DNA of 64,000 nt from Diplodia intermedia (lineage: Eukaryota; Ascomycota; Dothideomycetes; Botryosphaeriales; Botryosphaeriaceae), in the NCBI GenBank assembly GCA_021495925.1, contig JAKEKT010000071.1, positions 62,001 to 126,000 on the forward strand, written 5' to 3'. The translations under genes were made by a program, and so were the position numbers. Of the stretch, positions 33,079 through 44,519 are shown piece after piece (position 1 is the stretch's first letter; each line of letters starts with the position of its first letter). The notes under the pieces are model-generated. The model ran no database searches, had not been told where the DNA came from, and saw only the letters and a list, made by a program, of their open reading frames with translations.

Positions 33079-34603
33079 ATGCCACCACCAACACCATCCT
33101 TCCCGCCCGCTTCTGCAGACCCCACCTCCGTCGCTCCCAGCCCGCAGTCCACCTCGTCGCGCTCGCGTCTGCAGCAGTTATCCGCCCACATGTCTCCCGC
33201 AAAGAGCACCGTCTTCCACGCTGATGTCGTGCCCAAAGCTCCCGAAGATCCCCTCTTCGGGCTGATGGCCGCCTACCGCGCCGACACTGACCCAAAGAAG
33301 GTCGACCTGGGCATCGGCGCATATCGCGACAACACCGCAAAGCCCTGGGTGCTTCCTGTTGTGAAGAAGGTGAGCGCGCAGCCCCTCTCCCCGACCCCGC
33401 CTCGCCACGGCGCTGTTCCGCTGACTGGAAGCGATCCTATAGGCCGACGAAATCCTCCGCAATGACCCCGAGCTCAACCACGAGTACCTGCCCATCGCGG
33501 GCCTGCCTCAGTTCACCTCTGCCTCGCAGAAGCTGATACTGGGCGCCGACAGTCCCGCCATTGCTGAGAAGCGTGTACGTCTTTTTACCCCGCGTTGGGT
33601 GCTGTGCCGCTTGGCGCATGCACCATTAGTCAAGGAAACAGCCTCCTGACACACCAAACAGGTCACCAGCCTGCAGACAATCTCTGGCACTGGCGCCGTC
33701 CACCTGGGCGCTCTCTTCCTTGCCAGGTTCTACAACAAGAAGGCAGACAAGACCGTCTACTTCTCGAATCCCACCTGGGCCAACCACAACCAGATCTTCA
33801 CCAACGTCGCCTTCCCCGTAAAGACCTACCCCTACTTCTCAACCAAGACCCGCGGTCTCGACTTCGATGGCATGCTCTCCACCATCAAGGGTGCGCCTGA
33901 GGGCAGCATTATTCTGCTTCACGCCTGTGCACACAACCCGACCGGCGTGGACCCTACGCAGGAGCAATGGAAGGCTATCGCCGAGGTGATTCGCGAGAAG
34001 AACCACTTCCCCTTCTTCGACTGCGCATACCAGGGCTTCGCGTCCGGCGACCTAGCCAAGGACGGCTGGGCCATTCGCTACTTCGTCGAGCAAGGCTTCG
34101 AGCTGGTCATCGCGCAGTCATACGCCAAGAACTTTGGTCTGTACGGCGAGCGTGCGGGCTGCTTCCACTTCGTCACGGCGCCCGGTTCCAACGCTAGCGA
34201 TGTCGTCGACCGCGTCGACTCACAGCTCAAGATTCTCCAGCGCTCCGAGATCAGCAACCCGCCCATCTACGGCGCCAAGATCGCCTCGACAGTGCTGAAC
34301 GACCCCGCCCTTTTTGAGGAGTGGAAGGACAACCTGCGCACCATGAGCGGCCGCATCATCGACATGCGCAAGGCGCTGCGCTCAAAGCTCGAGGAGCTCG
34401 GCACTCCCGGCACCTGGAACCACATCACCGACCAGATTGGTATGTTCAGCTTCACTGGCCTGACTGAGAAGCAGGTGTTGAAGATTCGCGCCGACGCCCA
34501 CGTCTACATGACCAAGAACGGACGCATCTCGATGGCTGGTCTGAACACAAACAACGTGGACTACGTTGCCACCGCCATTGACAAGGTGGTGAGGGAGGCA
34601 TAG
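33079..34603 (+). CDS. AAT2: Aspartate aminotransferase, cytosolic type
   Basis: Pyridoxal-phosphate enzyme that interconverts aspartate and 2-oxoglutarate with oxaloacetate and glutamate. Exons are 33079-33369, 33443-33574 and 33662-34603, giving 454 residues from the first ATG. An internal ATG at 33190 would give 417 residues, the usual cytosolic length (yeast Aat2 is 418). Conserved features are GIGAYRD, LHACAHNPTGVDPT with the NPTG loop, the DCAYQGF aspartate/tyrosine pair, the catalytic lysine in SYAKNFGLYGERAG, and the C-terminal GRISMAGLN with the substrate-binding Arg. The N-terminal extension (MPPPTPSFPPASADPTSV) is rich in Pro and Ser, ends with SRSRLQQLSAH, and could be a weak organelle leader or simply 5' UTR. 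Confidence 0.95.
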
Positions 34604-35393
34604 AGCGACATGGGTATGTGAAGTAGCTTGATGACAATGATGAGCATGGGAGGATCCGCGGATCTGCATTCTGTAAGGCTACGAAAAAATACCATACACA
34701 AAGGCGTCAACTGCTGTATTAGATAGAGAAGCTTCGCTGCTAACGGCGTGAATATGATTCGGAGTCTTGGGCTCTGCTACGTTCGATCCTCATCCTTTCC
34801 ATTTTTGACAACAACCCGTCACTTCGACTTGATCCTCCAAGTGCTACTGCGTTTTTGTTTTCACTGAGAAATCAAGGCTATCTGCAACCCGCTCGTTCTT
34901 CTCCGGGTTTATCTTTTCCTCAAATACGGTATGTAAATCCTGTGACCTTTTCCAGCTTGAGTAATAAGGCTGGAGGATATTGAAGGAAAAGAAGACGCGC
35001 TCTTGTACTGCGAAGAATGACCCGCCCATGCATTTCCGGCGCCCTTCATAGATCCTCCGCATTAAGGTAAATGCACCTTTTCTTTTCTTGCGCGCGCGTA
35101 CAATCGCCCAGTCGTACAAGTCTCCTCCCCTCTCTGATTGTGGAAACGCTCTCAGCGTTTATCCTGAAGTAAAAGAATAGTGGAGAAAAGAAAAGAAAAA
35201 AAAAGCACGGTAACCCTCCTGACGAGATGAGATGGCTTTTCTTCTTCTTCTTCTTCTTCCCTTCTTAGGATCGGAAAGATCCACCCTAAAGCACCCCAAC
35301 GTTTCAGCGTATGAGCAAAAAAGATAGATGGAAAATAAAAAGGTCGCTGCCGCCACCACTTCCTCAGGGATGGGGATGTGGGATGACGAATGC
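34604..35393. other. Convergent spacer between aspartate aminotransferase and the BTB gene
   Basis: 790 bases holding both 3' UTRs. Contains A-rich runs and a CTT microsatellite (35238-35266). No gene is seen. Confidence 0.55.
35238..35266 (+). repeat. CTT microsatellite
   Basis: About eight CTT units in a row within a pyrimidine-rich stretch, in the 3' flank of the BTB gene. Confidence 0.7.
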
Positions 35394-36536
35394 TCAGCCA
35401 TGACTAACCCTCGCCCTCTTCCTCGCGCTGCGAGGCGGATCCGCCGCCGCCGCCCCGGCGCTGCTACTGGCGGCAACGCCAACGACGGGCTCGCCGCTGA
35501 GGCCGGCGGCACCACCGCCGCCGCCGCCTCCGCGCTTCTCCTTGGCGTCGAGCACGAGGCTGAGGACGTCGAAGCCGAACTGGGGGAACTCGAGGCACAT
35601 GGCGCGGAACTCGTCCTCGGCGTGGTGGCGCAGGACGTGGGAGCGGTGGGCCCAGAAGGCGGCGACGGGGCGGCGGATGGTGCGGTCGTCGGGGTTGGTG
35701 TTGGCGTAGACGTAGCGGGCGTAGGCGATCTCGCCGCGGGCGGTGGACTCGGTGCGGTGGATCTTGGAGTGGGCGAGCGACTTGAGGTCGGGCAGGCCGA
35801 ACTTGTCGGCGAGCGTGTAGACGCGCGCGTGCTTGAGCAGCTGCACGCCGTGCGTGTCGGGGCCCGGGGAGGACGGGTCCGGCTCGAGCTTGGAGTCCTT
35901 GTCGGCCGAGAGGCGCTTGGGGAAGTATTCGTTGTGGTAGAGGTACTCGAGCAGGGAGCCCATGGCGTCGAGGTCTTCCGAGGCAAGCTCGATGCGGCGG
36001 TGCTAGAGACGAGGTCAATGTCGCGGTGGTCTGGTTTGAGGGTGGGCGGCGCGTCAATTGCTTACGGGTTCGCCGTCGGCGAACTGGGCGCATTGCTCTG
36101 CGAAGTAGGGCGACTTGGTCAGTAGCGCTTGGTGCGCCGTGAGGAGTGTTTGGTCCTCGTCCCTGCCCACGAGGAGCTCGATGATGGGCGACTTCAGGTA
36201 GCTGTATGGGAGTGTAAGCGAAAAGCGCATCCAAGCTTGTTTGAAAGCTCAATCGCATCGCTAGAGCTTCAATGTCTCCTCTCCTTCCTCCAAGTTGGCG
36301 ATGTAAAGGAACTGGGAATTGCGTGCTTACTCCAGGAACTTAATGACCTTGGGGGTCTCGGGCTCGATTTCGGCCATCTCGACGCCCTCGTCGTTGTCAT
36401 CGCCTTCATCGCCGGCTTCCTGCTCGGGGTTGTTGGTGTTGTCCTCTTGCGTGACATCTCCACTGCCGCCCATCTCGACGTCGGCCGCGGGCGTGCCCTC
36501 GAGCGGTGTATCGGTGGTCGATGCTGGGTCCGCCAT
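35394..36536 (-). CDS. BTB/POZ domain protein
   Basis: Probable protein-protein interaction factor, possibly a cullin-3 substrate adaptor; the exact role is unknown. Exons are 36536-36331, 36201-36066 and 36002-35394, giving 316 residues. The N-terminus is acidic (DDNDEGVEMAEIEPE). The BTB fold runs from DYLKSPIIELLVGRD through TAHQALLTKSPYF, LASEDLDAMGSLLEYLYHNEY and LLKHARVYTLADKFGLPDL, which are the hallmark strands and helices of fungal BTB proteins. A helical extension follows. The C-terminus is Gly/Ala/Ser-rich and ends with a basic RSARKRARVSHG that may be a nuclear signal. The first intron (129 bases) is entered right after the VIKFLE segment. Confidence 0.88.
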
Positions 36537-37119
36537 TGTTTCTGCAGCTCTCGTTTTCTATGCTTTTGTATGCACCGTCGGCGTTGGAGTGGGGTGGGCG
36601 GTTTCGCGTAATGCGCGACGCGTCTGGTGACGGAGCTAGCGAGTGAGCGCGGGCAACAACGCGTTGCGCCGGGTCGGGCTCAATTGACAATATTGCGCGA
36701 TGACGAGGAAAAGCGAGAACGGATCAATCATTGGCAGGAGCCGAACGAAGAGGCGGAGTGAGGCGGCGGGAGGAGGAGGAGGGAAAAGACCGTGGCTGGT
36801 TCGCGTGTCGATTTGAGAGTGAGTGGTGCAAGGCTGGCCCGGGCGGGAGCTCTCCTACCTCCCCAAACCCCGGTCTTGGCGCGAGGTGTGTGTATGCATG
36901 TCCCTGCGTCACTAGCATATTTTGATCCATCAATCGATTTTCTGGGCGATGAGTTCTACTGCTCCCCACGGGGCTCACATATAACGCGCACAAATGGAAG
37001 TCATGAAGAAGGTTATTACTATGCTATTTATATGCCGTTAAGTCTGATAGACAATTGTCTTGTGCGCCGCTCTACGCAAACGCCTCGTAAAGGGATATAT
37101 GAACATTATGCACAGGCAT
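36537..37119. other. BTB promoter and PAP2-like 3' flank
   Basis: 583 bases between two minus-strand genes. A purine-rich stretch occurs near 36755-36790. No gene is seen. Confidence 0.5.
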
Positions 37120-38473
37120 TTACAGCCTGCCACCCCGCTCCCTGAACCGCTCGCCCGTGGAGGGAATCGGCTTCTCGGCTCTCAGGACCCACAGCAACCA
37201 ATCCTCAAGCGGCAGGAAGACGAAGAAGACCTTGTTGCAAGCGTACGCGATGAAGACGTAGCAGGTGGCGAGGCCCGCATCCAGGAGGTAGTGGTTGGCA
37301 GTAGCCACGATAACGGTCAGGATGAAGGTGGGATAGGCGATGCCGACGAACAGGTAGAAAAGCTTCCAGAACGCCGACTTCCTCATCTCACCGCGCTCCA
37401 GCGTGCGGCGGAAGATGCCCGAGTGGTAGATGAGGGTCATGCCGATGCAGAAGGCGTAGCCGAAGTGCATCGATGGCATGGCCGCGAGTGAGTTCACGTA
37501 CTTGCCGCTCATCCACACGCTCTGCGCATCGTCGTGACGGACCGTGTCCAGGAAACCGTACTCTTTCGGCAGGAGACGCGGGGGCATGCACGGGTAGAAA
37601 ATGAAGGTCATGAACGCCATGAAGTTGGTCAGGGTCATGGTGCGGCGGGCAACAGCGAAGGTGGGATGCGATGGCGCGATGTAGTAATACCAGCAGATAA
37701 ACCTGAAGCACGGTCAACAGAATGCCTCGAAAAATGTCAAAGATAAGCGTAGATCCTTACCCGACGGTGCCTGGAATATGGATCAGCGCGTACGCCTTGT
37801 TCAGCGCGGTCAAGGCGTCCTGATGGCCGTGCATGAACCATTGCTGGACCTGACGCTCCTGGACAGGAAAAAGCCAGCTGAAGCCGCTCAAATGCTCGAA
37901 CTTGAGCACATTGATGCCATGCTCCTGTGCCACATTCCAGATGCCCGACTTTGCGAAAATGCGCTGCGAAGTGATGGCGGTCATGCGGTAGAAGGCGTAG
38001 TTGATGATCCAGTAGAACATCTCGATCAGGAACGGGAACTTCTGCAGGATGCGGCTGTGGACGTTGTTCTTGAAGCGCGACGTGTTCGGGGTCTGGACGA
38101 CGATGCCGCAGCAGCACTTGCGCTGCTTGGGCAGATGCTTGGCCGCAGCGATCGGGTCCTGGGCGTCGTCCTCGTTCTCGGAATCGTACCGCAGCAACTC
38201 ATTGCTCGACCGCTCGGAGCCAGGCTCGTCATCCAATATCGACTTGTAGCCCTTCGGTTTGCGACGGATCGAAAAGCCTTTCCGCCTCGTCATGTACATG
38301 GCTCCGAACAGGATGGATGCGACCATCTACGATGGATCGTCAGCGACGGCGATCTCTTCACCTCTCCGCAGGATTCCACGTACCAAAGGCTCCGCCCAGC
38401 CAGGCAGCACCCACGCGGGCTTGCTGTTCCATACCGGGTCCTCGACGGGGTACGTGATCGTGTCCGGCTTCAT
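37120..38473 (-). CDS. PAP2/AUR1-like integral membrane protein
   Basis: Membrane protein of the PAP2_3 (inositol-phosphorylceramide-synthase-like) superfamily; lipid phosphatase or phosphotransferase chemistry is likely but the substrate is unknown. Exons are 38473-38384, 38326-37761 and 37702-37120, giving 412 residues. The short first exon encodes MKPDTITYPVEDPVW. A basic and then acidic cytoplasmic segment follows helix 1. The catalytic boxes are visible: AAMPSMHFGYAF (second box, with the active-site His) and TANHYLLDAGLA (third box, His and Asp). The last helices are followed by a basic tail. It differs from true AUR1 in length and N-terminus, so I do not assign that name. Confidence 0.88.
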
Positions 38474-39319
38474 CGTGGCAACTGGACAGGGCGACGGAAG
38501 CGCCGGGCGGTGGTGTGTTGAGTCGTATGTATGTACGGCGGGCAGTACACTTCAAGCGGTCGAAGAGAGCGTCGGCAGCAGGAACAGGAGGGGCGGCGGC
38601 AGGCGAGGGGAGAAGATGGGAGGGACACAGCCGCACTGGCGGTGTTGTAACGGGAGGGCTGAACGACTCGACAGGGCTGCAAACTACCCCAAGAATTGGT
38701 CCCCTTCCGGCGTCTGCAATATGAGCAGCCCCCGGGTACACGCGTCCCGGCCTGACAGGGATGACGGATGCTCGCGTGCCTCCTGCGTTTGCGCCAAGGC
38801 CGATACCACGGCGCTAGGCTGCGGTCAGCATGGATCCAGAGGCAAAAACCGTGGCCAGGCAATCAAATGCACCGGCGTTGGCGCCAACGCTGCGCCGGCC
38901 TCAGGCTTTGCTCCTAACGGCCAGCGTTGCGACGGTGTTGGCCCGATCCCGTGCGCAGATCCGGCAGTCGGCTTTGCACGTCGCCGAACGCACGATGTCG
39001 GCAGCCACTAAATAGAGCCTTTGTGATTTCGTTACCAATGGCTAGTATATAGGCAATGAGAGGAGCTACAATCGTGAGAGTTCGTCTGGAGGGCCGCTCA
39101 TCTCCGCATTCCGCCGACGTATAAAAGAAGAAATACGAATACGTTCGTGTCGTTGGCCTGGCGCATTATGTCATCCAACATCCTTCAAACACTGGCCGCC
39201 ATCCAATCACCGACGAACCAGAAACTCCGTGCATTAGACCCAAACGCCAATCCAATCCGACCGTCTTAACTCCAACATTATCTGCCGTCGCACTAGGGGG
39301 TCGACGACGCAAACCCGCG
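38474..39319. other. Intergenic region upstream of the PAP2-like gene
   Basis: 846 bases, including the 3' flank of the C2H2 gene. No gene or RNA was recognised. Confidence 0.5.
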
Positions 39320-40460
39320 TCAACAAGCCGCCACCCAGGCGTCAAAGTCGAAGTCCGGGTGCTTATTCTGAACATGTCTCTTCAGATTGTCCTTCCTGCC
39401 GGTGGCAGTTGCACAGCCATCTACCGGGCACGCCCTCCCCGGTCTGACCGTACTGTGGGTTGTTTTGTGACGCCGCAGATCCTTGGGGTGCACGAAACCT
39501 TTCCCACAGGTTCTGCAGGTATGCTTCTTTGTGTCGTGGTATCGTTGATGACGTCTGCGCAATCCCATCAGCACGCAGAGATCGAAAATGACGCGGAAAC
39601 TTCCTACCTCAAATCGTCCTTGTTACCGAAGTTCTTGGAGCATGTCCGGCAGGAATGGCTGGTGTGCGACGTGTTGACGCTGCTCTCCGTCACCTGGTCG
39701 TCTGCTGGCTCCCTATGGCGATGCGTCACGCCTAGCGTTCCCGCCGACGCTGATGAAGGGCCCGCTTGTGGTGGGATTTTGTTGTTGGCGATTCCTAAGC
39801 CAGGCGTATACATGCCATTCAGCCAGGGCTCCATGCCTCCTGTATCTCCTGTATCCTCCACCATGATCTTTGGCGGTTCTAGGTGAGTTTCTTCAAGGTC
39901 AGGCCCGATATTGCCCATGTCCATCCCATCGCCGAGGAACGATGGATCGAGGTAGCTGGGCTGGTCGATGGGGGGTATGGACGGGCCAGGCCCTGGGTAC
40001 GTATAATCATCTGCGAAGACATCCTCTAACCGCTCTGGCCGGGGGTCTATGGTCAGCGGGTACTGCCCGTCCCCGCCGATGTAGTCGGCGCCGATTGCTT
40101 GGTCGCATCCCCATTTGTACGCAGCGTCGGTCGTATAAAACTGATTGCACGTGGTGTTGGTGTAGTCGCCGGGGTTACTGTGGGAGTAGGTGCTCGTTGG
40201 CGGAGACACGAAGGCAGGGTTGTTGTTGGTGCCCCAGCCGTTGGACGAAACTACGGACTAGGAGGATGAGCTTAGGGTCCAACAGGCTGCCAAAGTGGGC
40301 CTACCTGGTCCACGTCATGATCGAAGTCTTCAACACTCAACAGAGAACGCTGGTCAAGAGAGAGGTTGTATGCGGTGAAGCTTTGGTCGATTCCAGCGAG
40401 GTTCCAGAATTGCGCATGCTGCCCATCCGTCTCCTCTGGCCGGCTGCGAAAGGAAGACAT
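39320..40460 (-). CDS. C2H2 zinc-finger transcription factor
   Basis: Putative DNA-binding regulator with three C-terminal fingers. Exons are 40460-40305, 40257-39608 and 39554-39320, giving 346 residues. The first two thirds are acidic, Pro- and Tyr-rich and probably an activation or interaction region. The fingers read CRTCSKNFGNKDDLRRHQRYH, split by the second intron inside its helix, then CRTCGKGFVHPKDLRRHKTTH, then CPVDGCATATGRKDNLKRHVQ with a longer Cys spacing. The split finger confirms the join. The protein ends 18 residues after the last finger. Starting at 40460 (MSSFRSRPEETDGQH) gives an intact frame; no better upstream ATG was found. It is divergent from AFG1. Confidence 0.85.
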
Positions 40461-41396
40461 TGGCACACAGCGGCGGGTACGAAATGCGGGCGGCGGCGTG
40501 AACGAATGGGCCCGAAGCCATCGATGTGGCCCCAGGCACGGCGAAGGCAGCGATGGTGGGTAGCGGCGCAGGCACGCGGCTGGAGGAGGGTAGGGTGCTG
40601 GGTAGTGAGTAAGCGACAAGTCGGAGGAGAAGTCGAGTTCAGTCAGCCATGTGCGAGGGACGAGGGCAGGCAAGAGGCCGCACTAGGCTGCGGCTCTGCG
40701 GATGCGGGCTGTGTTGCTGCCATCGCACGTCGTCATGCTGCACGCGGCGCTGCAAAAACAGCAGCGGCCGACATCATTGCAGAGATGTTTCGGCTTCCTG
40801 AGGCCATGTTTCCTCGCCCACTAGGGTTGATGAGGCCCTGGAAGTCCCGCGCGGCGTGCGACGCCCGCATGCGGAGAAGCTGGAGCCTTGCGCCCTATCA
40901 GGCTGTCGCGGACTTATGTCGGCGATTGTTGGTTCCACGTGATTTGCAGGCGGTCGCGTCGACCAGGCTGCGCTGTTGGATGAGTCGTGGGTGGGTGGGT
41001 GGTCGTGCGCGCGTGGACCAGAGACGGCTTCTGCGTACCTATAAAGAAAGCGCGGACCCTCGAGGTTCAGCCGTGCCGTTGAAGACTCACTATCTTATAG
41101 CGCCGGCTTCTACGTCATTGGCCGAGGCGCAGACCGCGAGACCCTTTGATTCCTTTGGTGGCGGATGACCGGCGGTGACCATGTGCCGAGCGCATAGCCC
41201 GAGCCGTGGAGCCGCTCCCAAATCAACTCCCGCTGCCAAACTCCTAACCGGCGCCCTGTCACATGCGTGCTCCCCGGTTGCGCCTCTACTCACCTACAGT
41301 CGCCTCTCTGCAGCCTGTCACGCCCCACGGCTCCGCTGTGCAATGAGATAGGCCCGCATTCACGGTACAAGAGCCGCCTGCATCTTCCCGCCCACA
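40461..41396. other. Divergent region between the C2H2 gene and AFG1
   Basis: 936 bases. An open plus-strand frame crosses it but has random composition and no start or domain of note. It probably holds two promoters; no clear core elements are seen. Confidence 0.5.
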
Positions 41397-43183
41397 ATGA
41401 GTGTCTCGAAGGCCGTGCGCGGCACCCACGTTATGCTGCGCGTAGCCTGCGGCCGCCAGACGGGTGCGCGCAGGTTCGCCAGTACGCGCTGTGTAAGAGC
41501 GTTGCGCCTCCAGGGCTCACCGGGGCGCTGGGCACTGCCCCGGCGCAGTGGCGCCTCCTCTGTACCGGCTACCAGGTCCTTTCAGACAAGTTGCATGAAG
41601 CGCCTGGCCACCGTCGAGGCTGTGAGCAACGGTACACCCCCTCTCCCTCGGCCCTACGTACGGCGCTCTGACTCCTGCGGCAGCGAAACCTTACGAGCAT
41701 GGCCCCATTGCCGAGTACAACTCACGCGTCGAGTCCGGACGCCTGCGCGACGACGAGCACCAGCGAGGTACGCGCCACCACAGCCTAGAAGCCGCAGTCT
41801 AGCTCACCCGGAACCTAGGAATCATCGACAACCTACAGGCCCTCCACGTCACCCTCTCGAAATATCAACCTCCGCCCGTGATCCATCCCACAATAGAATC
41901 TCTCCAGCCGCCCAAGAAGTCCCTCCTTGGCTCTCTTTTCGGCTCCAAGGAGGAGGGATGGAAGCCGGTCATTCCCGAGAACCTCCCGAAAGGCATATAC
42001 ATGTACGGCGATGTCGGCAGCGGGAAGACCATGATGATGGACTTGTTCTTCGACACGTTGCCAGCAAACATAAAGTACAAGACTCGCATCCACTTCCACG
42101 GGTTCATGCAGCAGGTGCATAAAGAGCTGCATAAGATGAAGTTAAAGCACGGAAATGATTTGGATCTCGTTCCGTTTGTGGCGGCGGATATCGCGGCAAA
42201 GAGTCAGGTCTTGTGCTTCGACGAGTTCCAGTGCACCGATGTTGCAGATGCCATGATTCTCCGACGCTTGGTGGAGTCGCTCATGGCGCACGGGGTCGTT
42301 GTTGTAACAACCTCAAACCGGCACCCAGACGACTTGTACAAGAATGGAATCCAGCGGGACTCCTTCATTCCTTGCATCCAACTGCTCAAGTCGCGCCTGC
42401 GCGTCATCAACCTGGACTCGCAAACGGACTACCGCAAGATTCCACGACCGCCGTCGGGCGTGTACCACCATCCGCTCGACGAATCGGCCAAAACGCACGC
42501 CGATCGCTGGTTCCGTTTCCTTGGCGACTTTGAGGACGATCCGCCGCACGAGGCCAAACACGAGGTCTGGGGCCGCGAACTCACGGTTCCAAGGGCAAGC
42601 GGAAAGGCGGCCATGTTCTCTTTCAACGAGCTCATCGGGCGAGCAACAGGCGCTGGCGACTACCTCGAGCTTGTAAGGAACTATGAAGCTTTCATCGTCA
42701 CGGATGTTCCTGGCATGAGCCACAAGTCTCGTGACCTTGCAAGAAGGTTCATTACTTTTATCGATGCGGTTTATGAGGGCAGGGTGCGTACTAAGTTCCC
42801 CGACTCTTCCATCACTGTCTCTAATAAGGTGCTAGGCCAAACTTGTTCTCACCACCGCAAACCCTCTCAACGAGCTTTTCATCACACACGATGAGCTCGA
42901 AGAGGCGCAGAAGGAGAACAAAGCCGGCGAAGAAGAGGCCATCCCTGACGCCATGCGGAGCCTTATGGATGATTTGGGCATGAACATGACCACACTCAAG
43001 AACTCGTCCATCTTCACCGGAGACGAAGAGCGGTTCGCATTTGCCCGTGCCTTGAGTAGACTCGTAGAGATGGGCAGCCAGGAGTGGGTAGAAAGAGGGC
43101 TGGGAATGGAGAAGCTTGGCGGCAAGGCCGAGAAGGATAGCTGGTTGAAGGTGCGGAGCAGATGGAGAGAGGACAGCATGTAG
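41397..43183 (+). CDS. AFG1: Mitochondrial AFG1-like ATPase
   Basis: AAA-type ATPase of mitochondria (yeast Afg1, human LACE1) that helps clear surplus respiratory-chain subunits. Exons are 41397-41631, 41684-41767, 41819-42783 and 42836-43183, giving 543 residues. The first 80 residues are rich in Arg, Ser and Ala with almost no acidic residues, a clear matrix-targeting leader. Walker A is GDVGSGKT and Walker B is LCFDEFQ, followed by the family motifs TSNRHPDDLYKNGIQR and FSFNELIGRATGAGDYLEL. The last exon continues with AKLVLTTANPLNELF and an Asp/Glu-rich segment before a C-terminal helix (FAFARALSRLVEM). Introns are 51-52 bases and all phases agree. Confidence 0.95.
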
Positions 43184-43924
43184 AGATAGAGGTCCATGAT
43201 TTGCGGAGATACCAGTTCGGTCGGTTGCACGGCGTTTTGGATTCAGCAGCATCTCGGTGGGTTTGTGAGCAGAGCTCAACACGCATAACGTTTAACATGC
43301 TCGGCGGCATCGCTTAGGACCTCTGCAATCCCTTATTTTTGACGGTTTGGGGAGACGCGGGATGCTCACTGGTGGAAATGGTCGGCTCAAACAGCACCCC
43401 TACGCGCAGGAGCCGGCTTGGCAGTGTGAAGCCCGGTATCAAGCTTGCTTCTCCAACGCATATCCGGGAATCAATCGCTTGGAGCGGGAGCAACCGCCGG
43501 GGGCGGTCTGGCAACATTGCGGTCTCGCGTCTGCCCCACTCGCTTAAGCTTCTTTTTTAGGTAGCCGACAGTGTCTCGGCACCGTCGCGTATGTCCCAAT
43601 CCGGCTACCAGACGGACGTGCAACTTGCAGCGCCTCAGAGCCGCAACGTCAATGCCGTGGGATGGCATGCGAGGTCGGATTTAGATCCTTTGGCGCGTCG
43701 AGATTGACTGCTCCCGCCAGGAGCTCGACGTATAATAAAGACTCGTCGTTTGCCGACTGACTACACCGCCACCATCATCACTTACTCGCTTCCACTTCTC
43801 CAGCGTTGATCGCCATCTCTCCTCTGCTTCTCTACTTCAAGTCATTCGCTGCGCGAACTCGCTAATCGACAATCCTTCACTGTCTCTTTCGACCCACCGA
43901 AACCAATACCAACAAACCACAACA
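43184..43924. other. AFG1 3' flank and promoter of the small secreted protein gene
   Basis: 741 bases. The right end holds a TATA element (43731-43739) and a C/T-rich leader typical of strongly expressed fungal genes. No gene is seen. Confidence 0.6.
43731..43739 (+). promoter_or_regulatory. TATA box of the small secreted protein gene
   Basis: TATAATAAA about 190 bases before the ATG at 43925. It is followed by a CT-rich leader (TCTCCAGCG, CTCTGCTTC), a layout seen in highly expressed fungal genes. Confidence 0.55.
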
Positions 43925-44519
43925 ATGCATTTCTCCACCGTTGCCCTTTTCCTCGGCCTGGCGGCTTCTTCTTTGGCTGCTCCCGTCTCGAATACCGCCA
44001 ATGGACTGGGTAGGCGGGCCGTCCTCCAGGAGCAGAGCTACGCCGACTTCCAGATCTCTGACGGCCAGGCCGGCAACGCCCTGCAAGAAGTCAACCAGAA
44101 GTTCCCCGTAAGCTTCCCTTCCGACATCGAGATGCAAAGCCGCATGTTTTTCTGACCAACATCGATTACAGATCGCCGACCAAGACCCGGCCAACGTGTC
44201 CGAGGAGGACCAGGACATCATCTCCAAGGCGCGCGAGACGGCCGAGGACGCGGAAACCGGCAGCGGCGGCTTCAACGAGCAGATCGAGGCCGCCGGCGAG
44301 GACTCGGACGAGGGCAAGGCGCTGCAGGTGGGCAAGATCAAGAACAAGGTGCTCAAGCTGCAGCTCGAGATTATGGATCTGCAGATCAAGCAGGCGCAGG
44401 GCGACGACCAGACGGACAAGATCGCCGAGGAGCAGAAGAAGCTGCAGGAGAACTTGCAGCAGGACCAGGACGCGGCGGGGCAGACGAGCAAGAGCGTTGC
44501 GGATACGTTCCAGGGTTAA
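43925..44519 (+). CDS. Small secreted acidic protein with coiled coil
   Basis: Secreted protein of 176 residues; function unknown. Exons are 43925-44107 and 44172-44519 (64-base intron). A signal peptide occupies about residues 1-19 (cleavage near SLAAPV). A dibasic Kex2-type site, Arg30-Arg31, would release a mature chain beginning AVLQEQSYADFQISDGQAGNA. This opening is a recurring feature of small secreted proteins in ascomycetes. The mature part is acidic (many Asp and Glu), has no Cys, and its second half is a predicted coiled coil (VGKIKNKVLKLQLEIMDLQIK) rich in Gln and Lys. The strong TATA and CT-rich leader suggest high expression. It could be an effector-like or wall-associated protein, but this is inference. 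Confidence 0.85.
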
